In this document: in pieces, positions 51,180-60,042 of the stretch
Layout of the letters: every line of letters starts with the position of its first letter
Numbering within the stretch: position 1 is the stretch's first letter
Assembly: GCA_963831105.1 (NCBI GenBank)
Contig: CAWHOS010000010.1
Coordinates: 62,001 to 126,000 of the forward strand
DNA length: 64,000 nt
Source: DATFQI01 sp963831105
GTDB lineage: Bacteria > Actinomycetota > Thermoleophilia > Solirubrobacterales > Solirubrobacteraceae
Direction of reading: 5' to 3'
Notes under the pieces: model-generated
The model's database searches: none
Told to the model about the DNA's origin: nothing
The model's input: only the letters and a program-made list of their open reading frames with translations
Position numbers and translations under genes: made by a program

Positions 51180-53070
51180 GGGTCCGGGGTGGTTCCGCCG
51201 ACTCCGACGGGCCCGCTCCGTTCCCGGTGGGAGCGTGGAGCGGGATGCGGCCGATGACGCGGGTGCCCTTCCCCGGTGAGGACACCACCGTCAGCTCGCC
51301 GGCGACGGCGGCGAGCCGGTCGCGCATGCTCGTGAGTCCGACGCCCGAGGGCGCGTACCGCACGTCGAAGCCGGCGCCGTCGTCGCGGACCTCGAACCGC
51401 AGCACCCCGTTGTCGGTGATGTCGATGACCACGGCGGTGGCGTGGCGAGCGTGTTTCGACACGTTCTGCATCGCCTCCAGGCAGCAGAAGTACGCGGCGC
51501 TCTCGATGTCGCGCGGGTAGCGCTTACGAGCCCCGGGCGCGAGCACGGTCGTCGGAAGCACGGACTTCATCGCGGCCGACCGCAGTCCCTCGACCAGACC
51601 CCAGTCGGCGAGCGGGGACGGGTAGATCCCGCGCGCGAGCGAGCGGACCTCGTCGAGCGCGCCGTCGACCTCCGCGCCGAGCTGGCGGAACAGGTCGGCG
51701 CCGCTGGTGCCGTCGATGCGCTCGGCCGCCAGCTCGAGCTTGATGCGCAGCGCGACGAGTCGCTGCTGCGCGCCGTCGTGCAGGTCTCGCTCGATCCGGC
51801 GGCGCTCGTCGTCGGCGGTCGCCTGGATCCGGGCGCGCGAGTCCTGCACCTCGGTGATCAGGGTCGCAGCCTCCGCGGCGAGCCGGTGGTTGTCGAGCGT
51901 CATCACGGCGTAGGCCGTCGCCGCGTCGATGAACCCGCGCTCGGCGCGCAGCGCGTCGTCGTGCACGATCGCCGCGATCCGCTTCCCGCCGTCGCGGATC
52001 TCGGTCAGGCACCGCCCCGATCCCTCGCCCGGCAGTACTACCGGGCGACCCGCCGCATCCGTCCAGACGCCGGTCGCATCGACCCAGTAGACGATCTCCA
52101 GCGACGGGTCGAAGAAGGCCTCGGCCAGCCCGGCGCGCAGATCCTCGGGCTGCGGGTGGGAGGAGAGCCGGGTCGCGAGGCGTTGCATCGCCGCCGCGAT
52201 GAACAGCCGCCAGCGCCCGAGGCCGACCATGAACGCGGCCGCCAGCACGGGGACGCCGAGCGGAAGGGCCCACATCCAGACGGTCAGGAACTCAGACTCC
52301 GGAGCGGCCCTGCGCAGGCCGAGGAGCCCGGCGAAGCACACCAGCCGGAAGATCGCAGCGAACAGCACGGGCGAGAGCGTGCGCCGCATGAGGTGGCTCG
52401 CCCTGTGGATGCGCAGCGCGACGCGCGCGGTCACCGCGATCAGGAGCAGGATCAGCAGGACCTCTCGCAGGGGGCGCACGAGGTCCTCGACGAGCGCGGG
52501 CTCGGAGGACGTGATCATGAAGGCGTTGGCCGGGCAGCCGCCATGACATGCCGTCCATATGGAGGGCTCGGGGTAGCGCTCGACCAGCAGCGCCGTCGGG
52601 AGGAAGAGCGTCACCGCGAGCAGCACGACCAAGCCGACGAGCCTGCGATCGAACTGGTCGGTGAGCCGGCCTGACGGGAACGCCAGGATCAGGTAGATGA
52701 GCAGCGGCTCGATGAACCATCCGGAGATCCGCCCGATGGCGTGGATCTCGGGTGACGAAGCTTCCGCGAGCGTGGCGAGGAAGACCGCGAATCCGGTGAC
52801 GACGAGCAGCGTTCCGAAGCGCCGGAACGGGAGTCGCTGGCGCGCATAGAGCCCGACGGCGATCGGTGCGCCCACGACCGTGCCCCGGGCGACCGCTTCG
52901 AGCCAAGCGTCCTGCGACGTGGATCCGGAGGCCGTGATGGCGGCGGCGACCGCGCACAGCACCGCTCCCGCCGCTGCGATCGCAGGATCGGCGAACCGAT
53001 CGGCGCGCCGCACTACCCGCCGGGCGTCCTCGCCGTCGGCCGGTCCGCCTTCGATGGCGATCGAGGGCAC
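51169..53070 (-). CDS. Membrane sensor histidine kinase (HisKA_3)
   Basis: A 633-aa kinase. About eight helices in residues 30-310, a GAF-like or PAS-like linker (YWVDATGVWTDAAGRPVVLP), then DDERRRIERDLHDGAQQRLVALRIKLELA (His about 428) and an HATPase ending GVGLTSMRDRLAAVAGELTV. The kinase core resembles the MASE1 kinase at 39266. 54 bases separate it from the receiver gene upstream on the same strand. Confidence 0.88.
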   Translation of the reverse strand: MPSIAIEGGPADGEDARRVVRRADRFADPAIAAAGAVLCAVAAAITASGSTSQDAWLEAVARGTVVGAPIAVGLYARQRLPFRRFGTLLVVTGFAVFLATLAEASSPEIHAIGRISGWFIEPLLIYLILAFPSGRLTDQFDRRLVGLVVLLAVTLFLPTALLVERYPEPSIWTACHGGCPANAFMITSSEPALVEDLVRPLREVLLILLLIAVTARVALRIHRASHLMRRTLSPVLFAAIFRLVCFAGLLGLRRAAPESEFLTVWMWALPLGVPVLAAAFMVGLGRWRLFIAAAMQRLATRLSSHPQPEDLRAGLAEAFFDPSLEIVYWVDATGVWTDAAGRPVVLPGEGSGRCLTEIRDGGKRIAAIVHDDALRAERGFIDAATAYAVMTLDNHRLAAEAATLITEVQDSRARIQATADDERRRIERDLHDGAQQRLVALRIKLELAAERIDGTSGADLFRQLGAEVDGALDEVRSLARGIYPSPLADWGLVEGLRSAAMKSVLPTTVLAPGARKRYPRDIESAAYFCCLEAMQNVSKHARHATAVVIDITDNGVLRFEVRDDGAGFDVRYAPSGVGLTSMRDRLAAVAGELTVVSSPGKGTRVIGRIPLHAPTGNGAGPSESAEPPRTLKR

Positions 53071-53124
53071 TACGTTCCACCCTAACCCCGGGACGCCGCG
53101 CCGACAACGCGAGGCGCCGCCGGA

Positions 53125-53520
53125 TCAGCGCCCGTGCTCGCTCCAGAGGCGCCGCAAGAGCTTGGGGCCGAAGTCCTGCTTGCGGACGAGCGGCACGCGT
53201 TCGAGCTGCGTGATCGTGGGGACGTCGACCCGCTCCTCCATCGATATCAGCACGACGACCACTTCCGGGTGCTTCGCCACGATCCGCCGCGCGACCTCGA
53301 TGCCGTTCAGCCCCGGCATCCGGACGTCGAGCAGGACGAGCTCCGGGACGAGGCGATCGACGGCCGCGAGCGCCTCCTCTCCGTCGGCTGCCTCGCCGAT
53401 CGACTCGAAGCCCGCTGTGGCCTCGATGACGTCCCGCGCCACGCCGCGGAAGACCGCCTGGTCGTCAACCGTCAGAACGCGAACAGCACGTGTGGAGGAG
53501 GGGTGTGGGCCAAGGGACAT
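53125..53520 (-). CDS. Stand-alone receiver paired with the 51169 kinase
   Basis: A 131-aa receiver. VRVLTVDDQAVFRGVARDVIE, LVLLDVRMPGLNGIEVARRIV (Asp about 64), VVVLISME and LVRKQDFGP form the active site. It ends LLRRLWSEHGR like the receiver at 38864. It has no output domain. Transcribed just ahead of the kinase. Confidence 0.88.
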   Translation of the reverse strand: MSLGPHPSSTRAVRVLTVDDQAVFRGVARDVIEATAGFESIGEAADGEEALAAVDRLVPELVLLDVRMPGLNGIEVARRIVAKHPEVVVVLISMEERVDVPTITQLERVPLVRKQDFGPKLLRRLWSEHGR

Positions 53521-53547
53521 CAGGATCGGTGGTGACCTGCTGACGCG

Positions 53548-53583
53548 AGCGTAGGCGGGGCGGTCGGGCACCGGCAATGGCGC
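53548..53583 (-). promoter_or_regulatory. Promoter of the receiver-kinase pair
   Basis: Leftward: GCGCCA (53583-53578), TTGCCG (53577-53572), 18 bases, TACGCT (53553-53548), 28 bases before the ATG. Shares GCGCCATTG with two other promoters of the window. Confidence 0.5.
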
Positions 53584-53654
53584 TTGCCAGCGTACGAGCG
53601 GGGGTGCGTGCTTCCTGCTCGGCACCGGGGAGGCGCGCCTCTCCCGGCGACACC

Positions 53655-53694
53655 GGTGTGCGCCCTTGTTCGGGCCACTGCCACCGAGTCTCAT
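53655..53694 (+). promoter_or_regulatory. Promoter of the 53702 operon
   Basis: GGTGTGCGCCC (53655-53665), TTGTTC (53666-53671), 17 bases, TCTCAT (53689-53694). The ATG at 53702 is 8 bases on, so leaderless. It is divergent from the receiver-kinase promoter. Confidence 0.55.
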
Positions 53695-53701
53695 CGAGGG
53701 C

Positions 53702-54922
53702 ATGAACTCCGAGGGATCTGCCGCCCGCCCGCGTCGCCGCGGAGCCGCCATCGCCCTCGTCGCCGTCGCATCCGTGCTGGCGCTCGCGACGCTCGTCGCG
53801 GTCTGGATCGACCGGCAGGTGCTGAACACGGACAACTGGACGGCGTCGAGCAGCCAGATGCTGGACGACCCGGCGATCCGCGCGCAGACGGCGGCGTTCC
53901 TCACCGACCAGCTCTACGAGCACGTCGACGTCGAGGCCGAGATCCGCGACGCCCTGCCGCCCCGCGCGCAGGTCCTGGCCGCGCCGGCGGCCGGGCTCCT
54001 GCGGGACCGGGTCGAGGTGGCCGCAGCGGAAGCGCTCACTCGCCCGAAGGTCCAGGAGCTGTGGGAGGTAGCCAACCGCAAGGCGCACGAGACGCTCCTC
54101 CGCGTGCTCGACGGCGGAGGACCGAACCTGTCCACCGAGGGCGGCGTCGTCGTACTCGACCTGAAGGGCCTGCTCGCCGACCTCGAGCAGCGGTCGGGCA
54201 TCGGCGGGCGGGTCGGTGAAGCACTCCCCGCGAGCGCCGCGCAGATCACCATCCTGCGCTCGGACGAGCTCGGCCTCGCCCAGGACGTCGCCAACGTGCT
54301 GGACGGGCTGCCGATCGTGCTCGGCCTGCTCTCGCTCGCGATGTTCGGCGCCGCGCTGCTCGTCGCGCCGGGCTACCGGCGGCGAGCGGTGCGCGCGTAC
54401 GGCTTCGGGCTGATGGCCGCGGGCGCGCTCGCACTCGCGCTCGCCGCGTGGGCCGGGACCATGATCGTCGACTCGCTCGCGAGCACGGCGGCCGCGGAGC
54501 CCGCGGTTCGAGCCGTGTGGGACATCTACGACACGCTGCTCGCCGAGGCCGCGACGGCCGCGATCGGCTACGGACTCGTGCTCGTCGCCGGCGCGTGGCT
54601 GGCCGGGTCGACGGAGTGGGCCGTCGCCACCCGCCGGGCGCTCGCCCCGTACCTCGCCAAGCCGGCGATCGCCTACGGCGCGCTGGCGGCCATCGTGCTC
54701 GTGGTCATCGTCTGGTGGGCGCCGACGCCCGCGACGCGCAACCCGGCCACCGCCGTGCTGCTTGCGGCGATGCTCGCCCTCGGGCTCGAGGGCCTGCGCC
54801 GCCTGACGGCGCGCGAGTTCCCGGCCGTGACCGTGCACCAGCACGATGCGGACGAGCTCCCGCCGAAGCCCCGCGACGGCGCGGACGCGCAGCGAGTGCC
54901 TCTCGGACCTTCGACCACCTGA
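53702..54922 (+). CDS. Multi-pass membrane protein of unknown family
   Basis: A 406-aa protein. One helix near the N-terminus (AAIALVAVASVLALATLVAVWI), a long outside domain (about 40-195) starting VLNTDNWTASSSQMLDDPAIRAQTAAFLTDQLYEHVD, then about five helices. The NTDNW...P.IR motif is known in many actinobacterial membrane proteins without function. Start set by promoter spacing. Leads a rightward run of genes. Confidence 0.82.
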   Translation: MNSEGSAARPRRRGAAIALVAVASVLALATLVAVWIDRQVLNTDNWTASSSQMLDDPAIRAQTAAFLTDQLYEHVDVEAEIRDALPPRAQVLAAPAAGLLRDRVEVAAAEALTRPKVQELWEVANRKAHETLLRVLDGGGPNLSTEGGVVVLDLKGLLADLEQRSGIGGRVGEALPASAAQITILRSDELGLAQDVANVLDGLPIVLGLLSLAMFGAALLVAPGYRRRAVRAYGFGLMAAGALALALAAWAGTMIVDSLASTAAAEPAVRAVWDIYDTLLAEAATAAIGYGLVLVAGAWLAGSTEWAVATRRALAPYLAKPAIAYGALAAIVLVVIVWWAPTPATRNPATAVLLAAMLALGLEGLRRLTAREFPAVTVHQHDADELPPKPRDGADAQRVPLGPSTT

Positions 54923-54941
54923 ATCGACAGAGGAGACAATC

Positions 54942-55427
54942 ATGGCCGCACGTGGATCCCTCCCGCCCTCGCGCGGATCCCTCCCGCCCTCTGACCAGGC
55001 GCGGGTGCATCACATGTCGCAGATCGAGGCCGCGGACCCGGAGGGCACCTGGGGCCGCTGGATCACGTTCGCGTCGATGGTCCTCGTCCTGCTGGGCTGC
55101 TTGAACGGCCTCCAGGGCTTCTTCGCGATGCTCGACCAGGGCTACTACGTCGCCCGCGGCGAGGAGCTGGCCCTGGTCAGCTACGACGCGTGGGGCGCGG
55201 TCCTGGTGCTGTGGGGCATCGTCCTCCTGGTCGTCGGCGCCGGGCTCAACGCGAGGCGCGGCTGGGCCCGTTGGGCGGCTGTGATCGTGGTCATGCTCGA
55301 CGTGGTGCTCCAGGTGGGCTTCTTCCCCTCGTCCCCGCTGCTGGCCCTCATTCTCATCACGCTCGACGTCGTCGTGTTGTACGCGCTGACGGTGCGGTGG
55401 GAAGAAGCCAGCGCCGGCGGCATCTAG
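54942..55427 (+). CDS. DUF7144-like membrane protein (4)
   Basis: A 161-aa four-helix protein, distant DUF7144 relative: GTWGRWITFASMVLVLLGCLNGLQGFFAMLDQGYYVARGEELALVSYDAWGAVLVLWGIVLLVVGAGL. AGAGGAG precedes the ATG. The N-terminus carries a duplicated RGSLPPS encoded by a 21-bp tandem repeat. Confidence 0.82.
   Translation: MAARGSLPPSRGSLPPSDQARVHHMSQIEAADPEGTWGRWITFASMVLVLLGCLNGLQGFFAMLDQGYYVARGEELALVSYDAWGAVLVLWGIVLLVVGAGLNARRGWARWAAVIVVMLDVVLQVGFFPSSPLLALILITLDVVVLYALTVRWEEASAGGI
54951..54992 (+). repeat. Two-unit 21-bp tandem repeat in coding sequence
   Basis: Units 54951-54971 and 54972-54992 differ at 2 of 21 bases and each encodes RGSLPPS. A recent slippage duplication in the disordered N-terminus is likely. 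Confidence 0.85.
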
Positions 55428-55443
55428 CCGCGAGCGCCCTGCG

Positions 55444-55806
55444 ATGGCCGCGACGCCCCGTGATCGTCCACGGCTGGTGCGCTTCGCGCAGCGGCTGACG
55501 ATCGGTCGCGCCGTCGGGGCGATCGCCGGCGTGGCCGTCCTCCTCACCGTCGTCGCCGCGGTCCTCGTTCGGGCGGTCGAGCCCGAGACCTTCCCCACGT
55601 TCGGCGATGCCTCGTGGTGGGCGCTGCAGACCGTCTCGACCGTCGGCTACGGCGACGTGGTGCCGGAGAGCGGCGCGGGACGCGTGCTCGGCGGGGCGTT
55701 GATGCTCCTCGGTGTCGCGTTCGTCCCCGCGATCACGTCGATCGTCGTGGCGGTGCTCGTCTCCCAGCTGCAGCAGCGGAGCGGAGACCAGGGCGGACCC
55801 AGGTGA
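55444..55806 (+). CDS. Two-helix potassium channel
   Basis: A 120-aa Ion_trans_2 channel. Helix 1 (VGAIAGVAVLLTVVAAVLV), pore loop with filter STVGYGDVVP (about residue 65), helix 2 (VLGGALMLLGVAFVPAITSIVVAVLV). No RCK domain. KcsA-like topology; tetramer expected. 16 bases after the DUF7144-like gene, likely co-transcribed. Confidence 0.9.
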   Translation: MAATPRDRPRLVRFAQRLTIGRAVGAIAGVAVLLTVVAAVLVRAVEPETFPTFGDASWWALQTVSTVGYGDVVPESGAGRVLGGALMLLGVAFVPAITSIVVAVLVSQLQQRSGDQGGPR

Positions 55807-55918
55807 ACGCGAGCGGGCCTGAGTGTCCGCACCCCGGTGAAGCTGGTGGGCGCCCCCTGGCAGGGCCACGGGCCCGACGCGAGACTGACTCGAAAGCCGG
55901 CGAACCGAAGGAGCCGCG

Positions 55919-56797
55919 ATGTGCCGCTGGATGGCGTGGTCGGGGCAGCCGCTGCTCGTCGAGGAGCTGCTGTTCAAGCCGACCCACGGACTGATCGACC
56001 AGAGTCTGCATTCGCGCATGGGCGTGGAACGCACCAACGGCGACGGCTTCGGGCTGGGCTGGTACGGCACGGGTGACGGCCCGGGCATCTACCGCAGCGT
56101 CTCGCCCGCGTGGGGGGACGCGAACCTGCGCGAGCTCGCCGCCCACGTCGAGTCGCCCCTCTTCATCGCCCACGTGCGGGCCACGACCGGCACGGCGATC
56201 CAGCAGACCAACTGCCACCCCTTCCGCCACGGGCGCTGGCTGTTCGTGCACAACGGCGTCATCCAGGGATTCCAGGCCATGCGGCGGGAGCTGATGGTGG
56301 CCGTCGACCCGTCGCTGTTCGCCGGGATCGAGGGCTCCACGGACTCCGAGGTGCTGTTCCACCTCGCCCTCACCTTCGGCCTGGACGAGGACCCGGTCGG
56401 CGCCTTCGAGAAGGCGATCGGTCTGATCGAGGCGACGGCGGCGCGGCATGGCATCGAGCACGCCGTGCAGGCGAGCCTGGGCCTCAGCGACGGCGAGCGC
56501 CTGTGGGCGTTCCGCTACTCCACCGAGCGTTCGTCGCGCACGCTGTTCGTCTCCAACGAGGCGTCCGCCATCAAAGAGCTGCATCCCGAGAACGCGCGTC
56601 TGCAGCGGCTCAGGGACGAGGACCGCGTCGTCGTCTCCGAGCCCCTCGCCGATCTCACCGGCGTCTGGCACAAGCTGCCCGAGTCCTCCGTCCTGGTCGT
56701 GCAGCCCGGGGCGGACGAACAGCTCCCGTTCCAGCCCCACTACGAAGCGTCCGCCGGCAACGGCGCGCGGGCGGAACCGACCCCCGCGGGGCGGTGA
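55919..56797 (+). CDS. Class II glutamine amidotransferase domain protein
   Basis: A 292-aa Ntn hydrolase of the YafJ/EgtC type. The mature nucleophile is Cys2 (MCRWMAWSG). ERTNGDGFGLGWYG, FIAHVRATTGTAIQQTNCHPFRHGRWLFVHNGVIQGF and GSTDSEVLFHLAL match the glutamine pocket. No synthase domain, so the ammonia acceptor is unknown. Stop overlaps the next start (GTGA). Confidence 0.9.
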   Translation: MCRWMAWSGQPLLVEELLFKPTHGLIDQSLHSRMGVERTNGDGFGLGWYGTGDGPGIYRSVSPAWGDANLRELAAHVESPLFIAHVRATTGTAIQQTNCHPFRHGRWLFVHNGVIQGFQAMRRELMVAVDPSLFAGIEGSTDSEVLFHLALTFGLDEDPVGAFEKAIGLIEATAARHGIEHAVQASLGLSDGERLWAFRYSTERSSRTLFVSNEASAIKELHPENARLQRLRDEDRVVVSEPLADLTGVWHKLPESSVLVVQPGADEQLPFQPHYEASAGNGARAEPTPAGR

Positions 56798-58905
56798 CCG
56801 CCGCGGTCCAGCATCCGCCGGCGGACGGCGCGCAGGCCGGCGTACACCCCACGCCCAAGCCTGCGCGCCGCCGCCGGCGGTTCCTGTTCCGGCTGATCGT
56901 CGTGTGGGTCCTCAGCGCCGCGGCGCTGATGCTCGCGAGCGGGCTGCTGGCGAACGTGGACGTCAAGGACTTCGCCGCGGCCCTTGGCGCGGCCGCCCTG
57001 ATCGGGCTCGTCAACGCGCTCATCTGGCCGGTGGCGATGCGGCTGCTGCTTCCGATCACGGTCCTCACGCTCGGACTCGGCGCTCTCGTGCTCAACGGCG
57101 GGGTCGTCCTGCTGGTCTCGGAGATCGATGCCGGCCTGGAGGTCGACACGCTCTGGGCGGCCATCGCGACCGCGATCGTGCTGACCGTCGTCACCACGGC
57201 GGCGAGCACGCTGCTGGCCGTCGACGACGACGAGTTCTTCTTCCGCAACGTCGTCAAGCGCCGGGCGCGCCGCGGCGCCGCGGCGGTCGACACGACCGTG
57301 CCGGGCCTGCTCTTCCTCGAGGTGGACGGGCTCGCGCACGACGTGCTGCTGCGCGCGATCCGCGACGGCAACGCTCCGACGCTCGCGCGCTGGCTCAGGA
57401 CGGGCTCGCACCGGCTCGCGCGCTGGGAGACCGACTGGTCGTCGCAGACCGGGGCCTGCCAGGCCGGGCTGCTGCACGGCAACAACGACGACATGCCGGC
57501 GTTCCGCTGGTGGGAGAAGGACCGCGGCGCGGCGATCGTCACGAACCACCCGAAGGACGCGGTGGAGCTCGAGCGCCGGCACTCGGACGGGCGCGGGCTG
57601 CTCTACGCCGACGGCGCCAGCCGCGCGAACATCCTCTCCGGCGACGCGCCGCACAGCCTGCTGACCATGAGCACGGTGGCCAAGCGCGACCGGCCGGGCC
57701 GGATCGGCCAGGACTACTTCGCCTACTTCGCGAACCCCTACAACGTCACGCGCACGTTCGCGCTCGTGATCCGCGAGGTGGTCAGCGAGCTGTGGAGCGC
57801 CGCGCAGCAGCGGCGCTTGGACGTGCAGCCGCGCGTGCACCGCGGCTTCACCTACGCGCTGATGCGCGCGTGGGGCACGATCATCCAGCGCGACCTGCAG
57901 GTGCAGGCCGTGATCGCGGACATGTACGCGGGCCGGCCGGTCACGTACACGACGTTCCTGGCCTATGACGAGGTGGCGCACCACTCGGGCATCGAGCGGC
58001 CGGAGACGCTGCTCACGCTGCGCCGGGTGGATCGCGAGCTCGGGCGCATCGAGGCGGCCGCCGCCGAGGCCGCCCGCCCCTACCACCTCGTCGTGCTCTC
58101 CGATCACGGGCAGTCGCAGGGCGCGACGTTCCTGGACCGCTACGGCATCACGCTCGAGCAGCTCGTCACGGACGCGGCCGCCACCGAGACGGTGTCGGTC
58201 CCGCCGCATCCCGACGAGGCGCTCGGCTACCTCGGCGCCGGGCTCACCGAGGCCTCCCGCGGCGAGGGCGCGGGAGCGCGCGCGGTGCGCAGGGTCACGA
58301 AGGGCCGCAGCACGGACGGCGAGGTGAGCCTCGAGCCGGCGACGAACGGCAAGGCGGCGGACGAGCTGCCGGAGCTCGTCGTGATGGCGTCGGGCTGTCT
58401 CGGGCTCGTGTCGTTCCCGCGGCTGCCCGGACGCGTCACGCTGGAGCAGCTCGAGGAGCTGCACCCGGGAGTCGTGCCCGCGCTGCGCGACCATCCGGGC
58501 GTCGGCTTCCTGCTGGTGCGCTCGCGCGAGCACGGCGCGGTGGTGATCGGCAGGCACGGCACGCGCTACCTGGACGAGGATCGCGTCGAAGGCGTGGACC
58601 CGCTCGCGCCCTTCGGGCCGAACGCCGCGCGCCACGTCGCGCGCACCGACGGCTTCGCGCACTGCCCGGACATCGTCCTCAACAGCACCTACTGGCCCGA
58701 GCTCGACGAGGTCGCGGCGTTCGAGGAGCTCGTCGGCTCCCACGGCGGCATGGGCGGCTCGCAGTCCTATCCGTTCGTGCTGCACCCGGCGGCGCTCACG
58801 CTGCCGGCGGCGGAGCTGATCGGCGCGGAGGCGGTCCACCGCGAGTTCCGGCGCTGGCTGGTGGAGATCGGCCAGGACGCCTACGCGGAGGCCGAGGCGT
58901 CGTGA
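56794..58905 (+). CDS. YvlD-like holin-4 membrane domain fused to a phosphodiesterase/phosphatase
   Basis: A 703-aa fusion. Residues about 28-145 are the four-helix phage_holin_4_2/YvlD module (DFAAALGAAALIGLVNALIWPVAMRLLLPITVLTLGL). From about 170 a type I phosphodiesterase/alkaline phosphatase fold begins (GLLFLEVDGLAHDVLLRAIRDGNAPTLARWLRTG) with metal-site parts TGACQAGLLHG, AYDEVAHHSG and VLSDHGQSQGATF. Probably a membrane-tethered hydrolase of a phospho-compound. Overlaps the AI-2E gene by 4 bases. Confidence 0.87.
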   Translation: MTAAVQHPPADGAQAGVHPTPKPARRRRRFLFRLIVVWVLSAAALMLASGLLANVDVKDFAAALGAAALIGLVNALIWPVAMRLLLPITVLTLGLGALVLNGGVVLLVSEIDAGLEVDTLWAAIATAIVLTVVTTAASTLLAVDDDEFFFRNVVKRRARRGAAAVDTTVPGLLFLEVDGLAHDVLLRAIRDGNAPTLARWLRTGSHRLARWETDWSSQTGACQAGLLHGNNDDMPAFRWWEKDRGAAIVTNHPKDAVELERRHSDGRGLLYADGASRANILSGDAPHSLLTMSTVAKRDRPGRIGQDYFAYFANPYNVTRTFALVIREVVSELWSAAQQRRLDVQPRVHRGFTYALMRAWGTIIQRDLQVQAVIADMYAGRPVTYTTFLAYDEVAHHSGIERPETLLTLRRVDRELGRIEAAAAEAARPYHLVVLSDHGQSQGATFLDRYGITLEQLVTDAAATETVSVPPHPDEALGYLGAGLTEASRGEGAGARAVRRVTKGRSTDGEVSLEPATNGKAADELPELVVMASGCLGLVSFPRLPGRVTLEQLEELHPGVVPALRDHPGVGFLLVRSREHGAVVIGRHGTRYLDEDRVEGVDPLAPFGPNAARHVARTDGFAHCPDIVLNSTYWPELDEVAAFEELVGSHGGMGGSQSYPFVLHPAALTLPAAELIGAEAVHREFRRWLVEIGQDAYAEAEAS

Positions 58906-60029
58906 GCGCCACGCGCGCGGAGCCCGTCGTGCCTCCGGAGGACCAAGAGGCCTCGGCGCCGCCGCGGAAGACCGAGGTGGTCTTCTCGCTGCCCACCGTC
59001 GTGAAGGCGCTCGGCGTCTTCTTCGGGGTCCTCGTCATCTTCCTCGTCAAGGACGCGCTGCTGTCGATCGCGCTGGCGATCGTCATGATCCTCGGGCTCG
59101 ACCCGCCGGTCAGCGCGCTCGAACGGCGCGGCTGGGGTCGCGGGAAGGCCGCGATGTGCGTGCTCGGCGGCGTCGTGCTCGTCGTCCTCGTGATCGTCGT
59201 GTGGGCGGCGAGACCGCTGTGGCAGGAGTTCGCCGGTTTCCTGGACAAGCTGCCGGGCTACGTCGAGGAGGCGCGGACGAGCCCCGTGCTGGAGGACATC
59301 GACAAGGGCACGGAGGCGTTCCAGAAGCTCGAGGCGGCGCTCGCCGACGCGGCCAGGAACCTGCCGGAGGCCGCGATCAACCTGCTGGGCGCCGGCGCCG
59401 CGACGCTCGGCTCGGTCTTCCAGCTCGTGACGCTCGCGTTCCTGACGCTGTTCGGTCTCGTCGGCAAGCCGCAGCTGACACAGGCGGGCCTCGAGCTCAT
59501 GCGGCCCAACCACGCCGCCCGCTTCGATCGCACGCTCGACGACGTCGCCAAGGCGGTCTCCTACACGCTGCTCGGCAACATCGCGATCTCGGTGATCGCG
59601 GCCACGGTGGTGGGCGTGGCGGCGGTGATCGTCGGCGCGCCGTCGCCGGTCGTGCTCGCCGTCATCGTCGGGCTCTTCGACCTCATCCCGCAGATCGGCT
59701 CGACGATCGCGGCGGTCATCGTCGTCGCGGTCACGCTGATCGCCGAGGGCGCCGGCCCGGCCGTGATCATGCTCGCGGTGATCCTCGTCTACCAGCAGGT
59801 CGAGAACTACCTGATCCAGCCGGCGGTGATGCGGCAGGCCGTGGAGCTGTCCGGGTTCGCCACGATCGCGTCCGTCATGCTGGGCGGCGCCCTGCTCGGG
59901 GTCGTCGGCGCGATCCTGGCCGTCCCCGTCGCCGCCTCGGTGAAGATCATCGTCAACGAGCTCACCCGGGGTCGCCGCGAGCGCATGAGCGCGCTACGCA
60001 ACGGCGCCGCCGTCCCACCCGCAACCTGA
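58902..60029 (+). CDS. AI-2E family transporter (PerM-like)
   Basis: A 375-aa permease with about eight helices. NIAISVIAATVVGVAAVIVGAPSPVVLAVIVGLFDLIPQIGSTIAAVIVV and YQQVENYLIQPAVMRQAVELSGFATIASVMLGGALLGVVGAILAVPVAA are the family's core. Substrates range from AI-2 to small ions (some act as Na+/H+ antiporters); none can be assigned. GTG start. Last membrane gene of the run. Confidence 0.9.
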   Translation: MSATRAEPVVPPEDQEASAPPRKTEVVFSLPTVVKALGVFFGVLVIFLVKDALLSIALAIVMILGLDPPVSALERRGWGRGKAAMCVLGGVVLVVLVIVVWAARPLWQEFAGFLDKLPGYVEEARTSPVLEDIDKGTEAFQKLEAALADAARNLPEAAINLLGAGAATLGSVFQLVTLAFLTLFGLVGKPQLTQAGLELMRPNHAARFDRTLDDVAKAVSYTLLGNIAISVIAATVVGVAAVIVGAPSPVVLAVIVGLFDLIPQIGSTIAAVIVVAVTLIAEGAGPAVIMLAVILVYQQVENYLIQPAVMRQAVELSGFATIASVMLGGALLGVVGAILAVPVAASVKIIVNELTRGRRERMSALRNGAAVPPAT

Positions 60030-60042
60030 CAAGGAGCCAGAC

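Noticed and set aside
56794..58905. Prophage holin
   Set aside because: The holin-like part is fused to a hydrolase and no phage gene is near; it is the YvlD-type membrane module.
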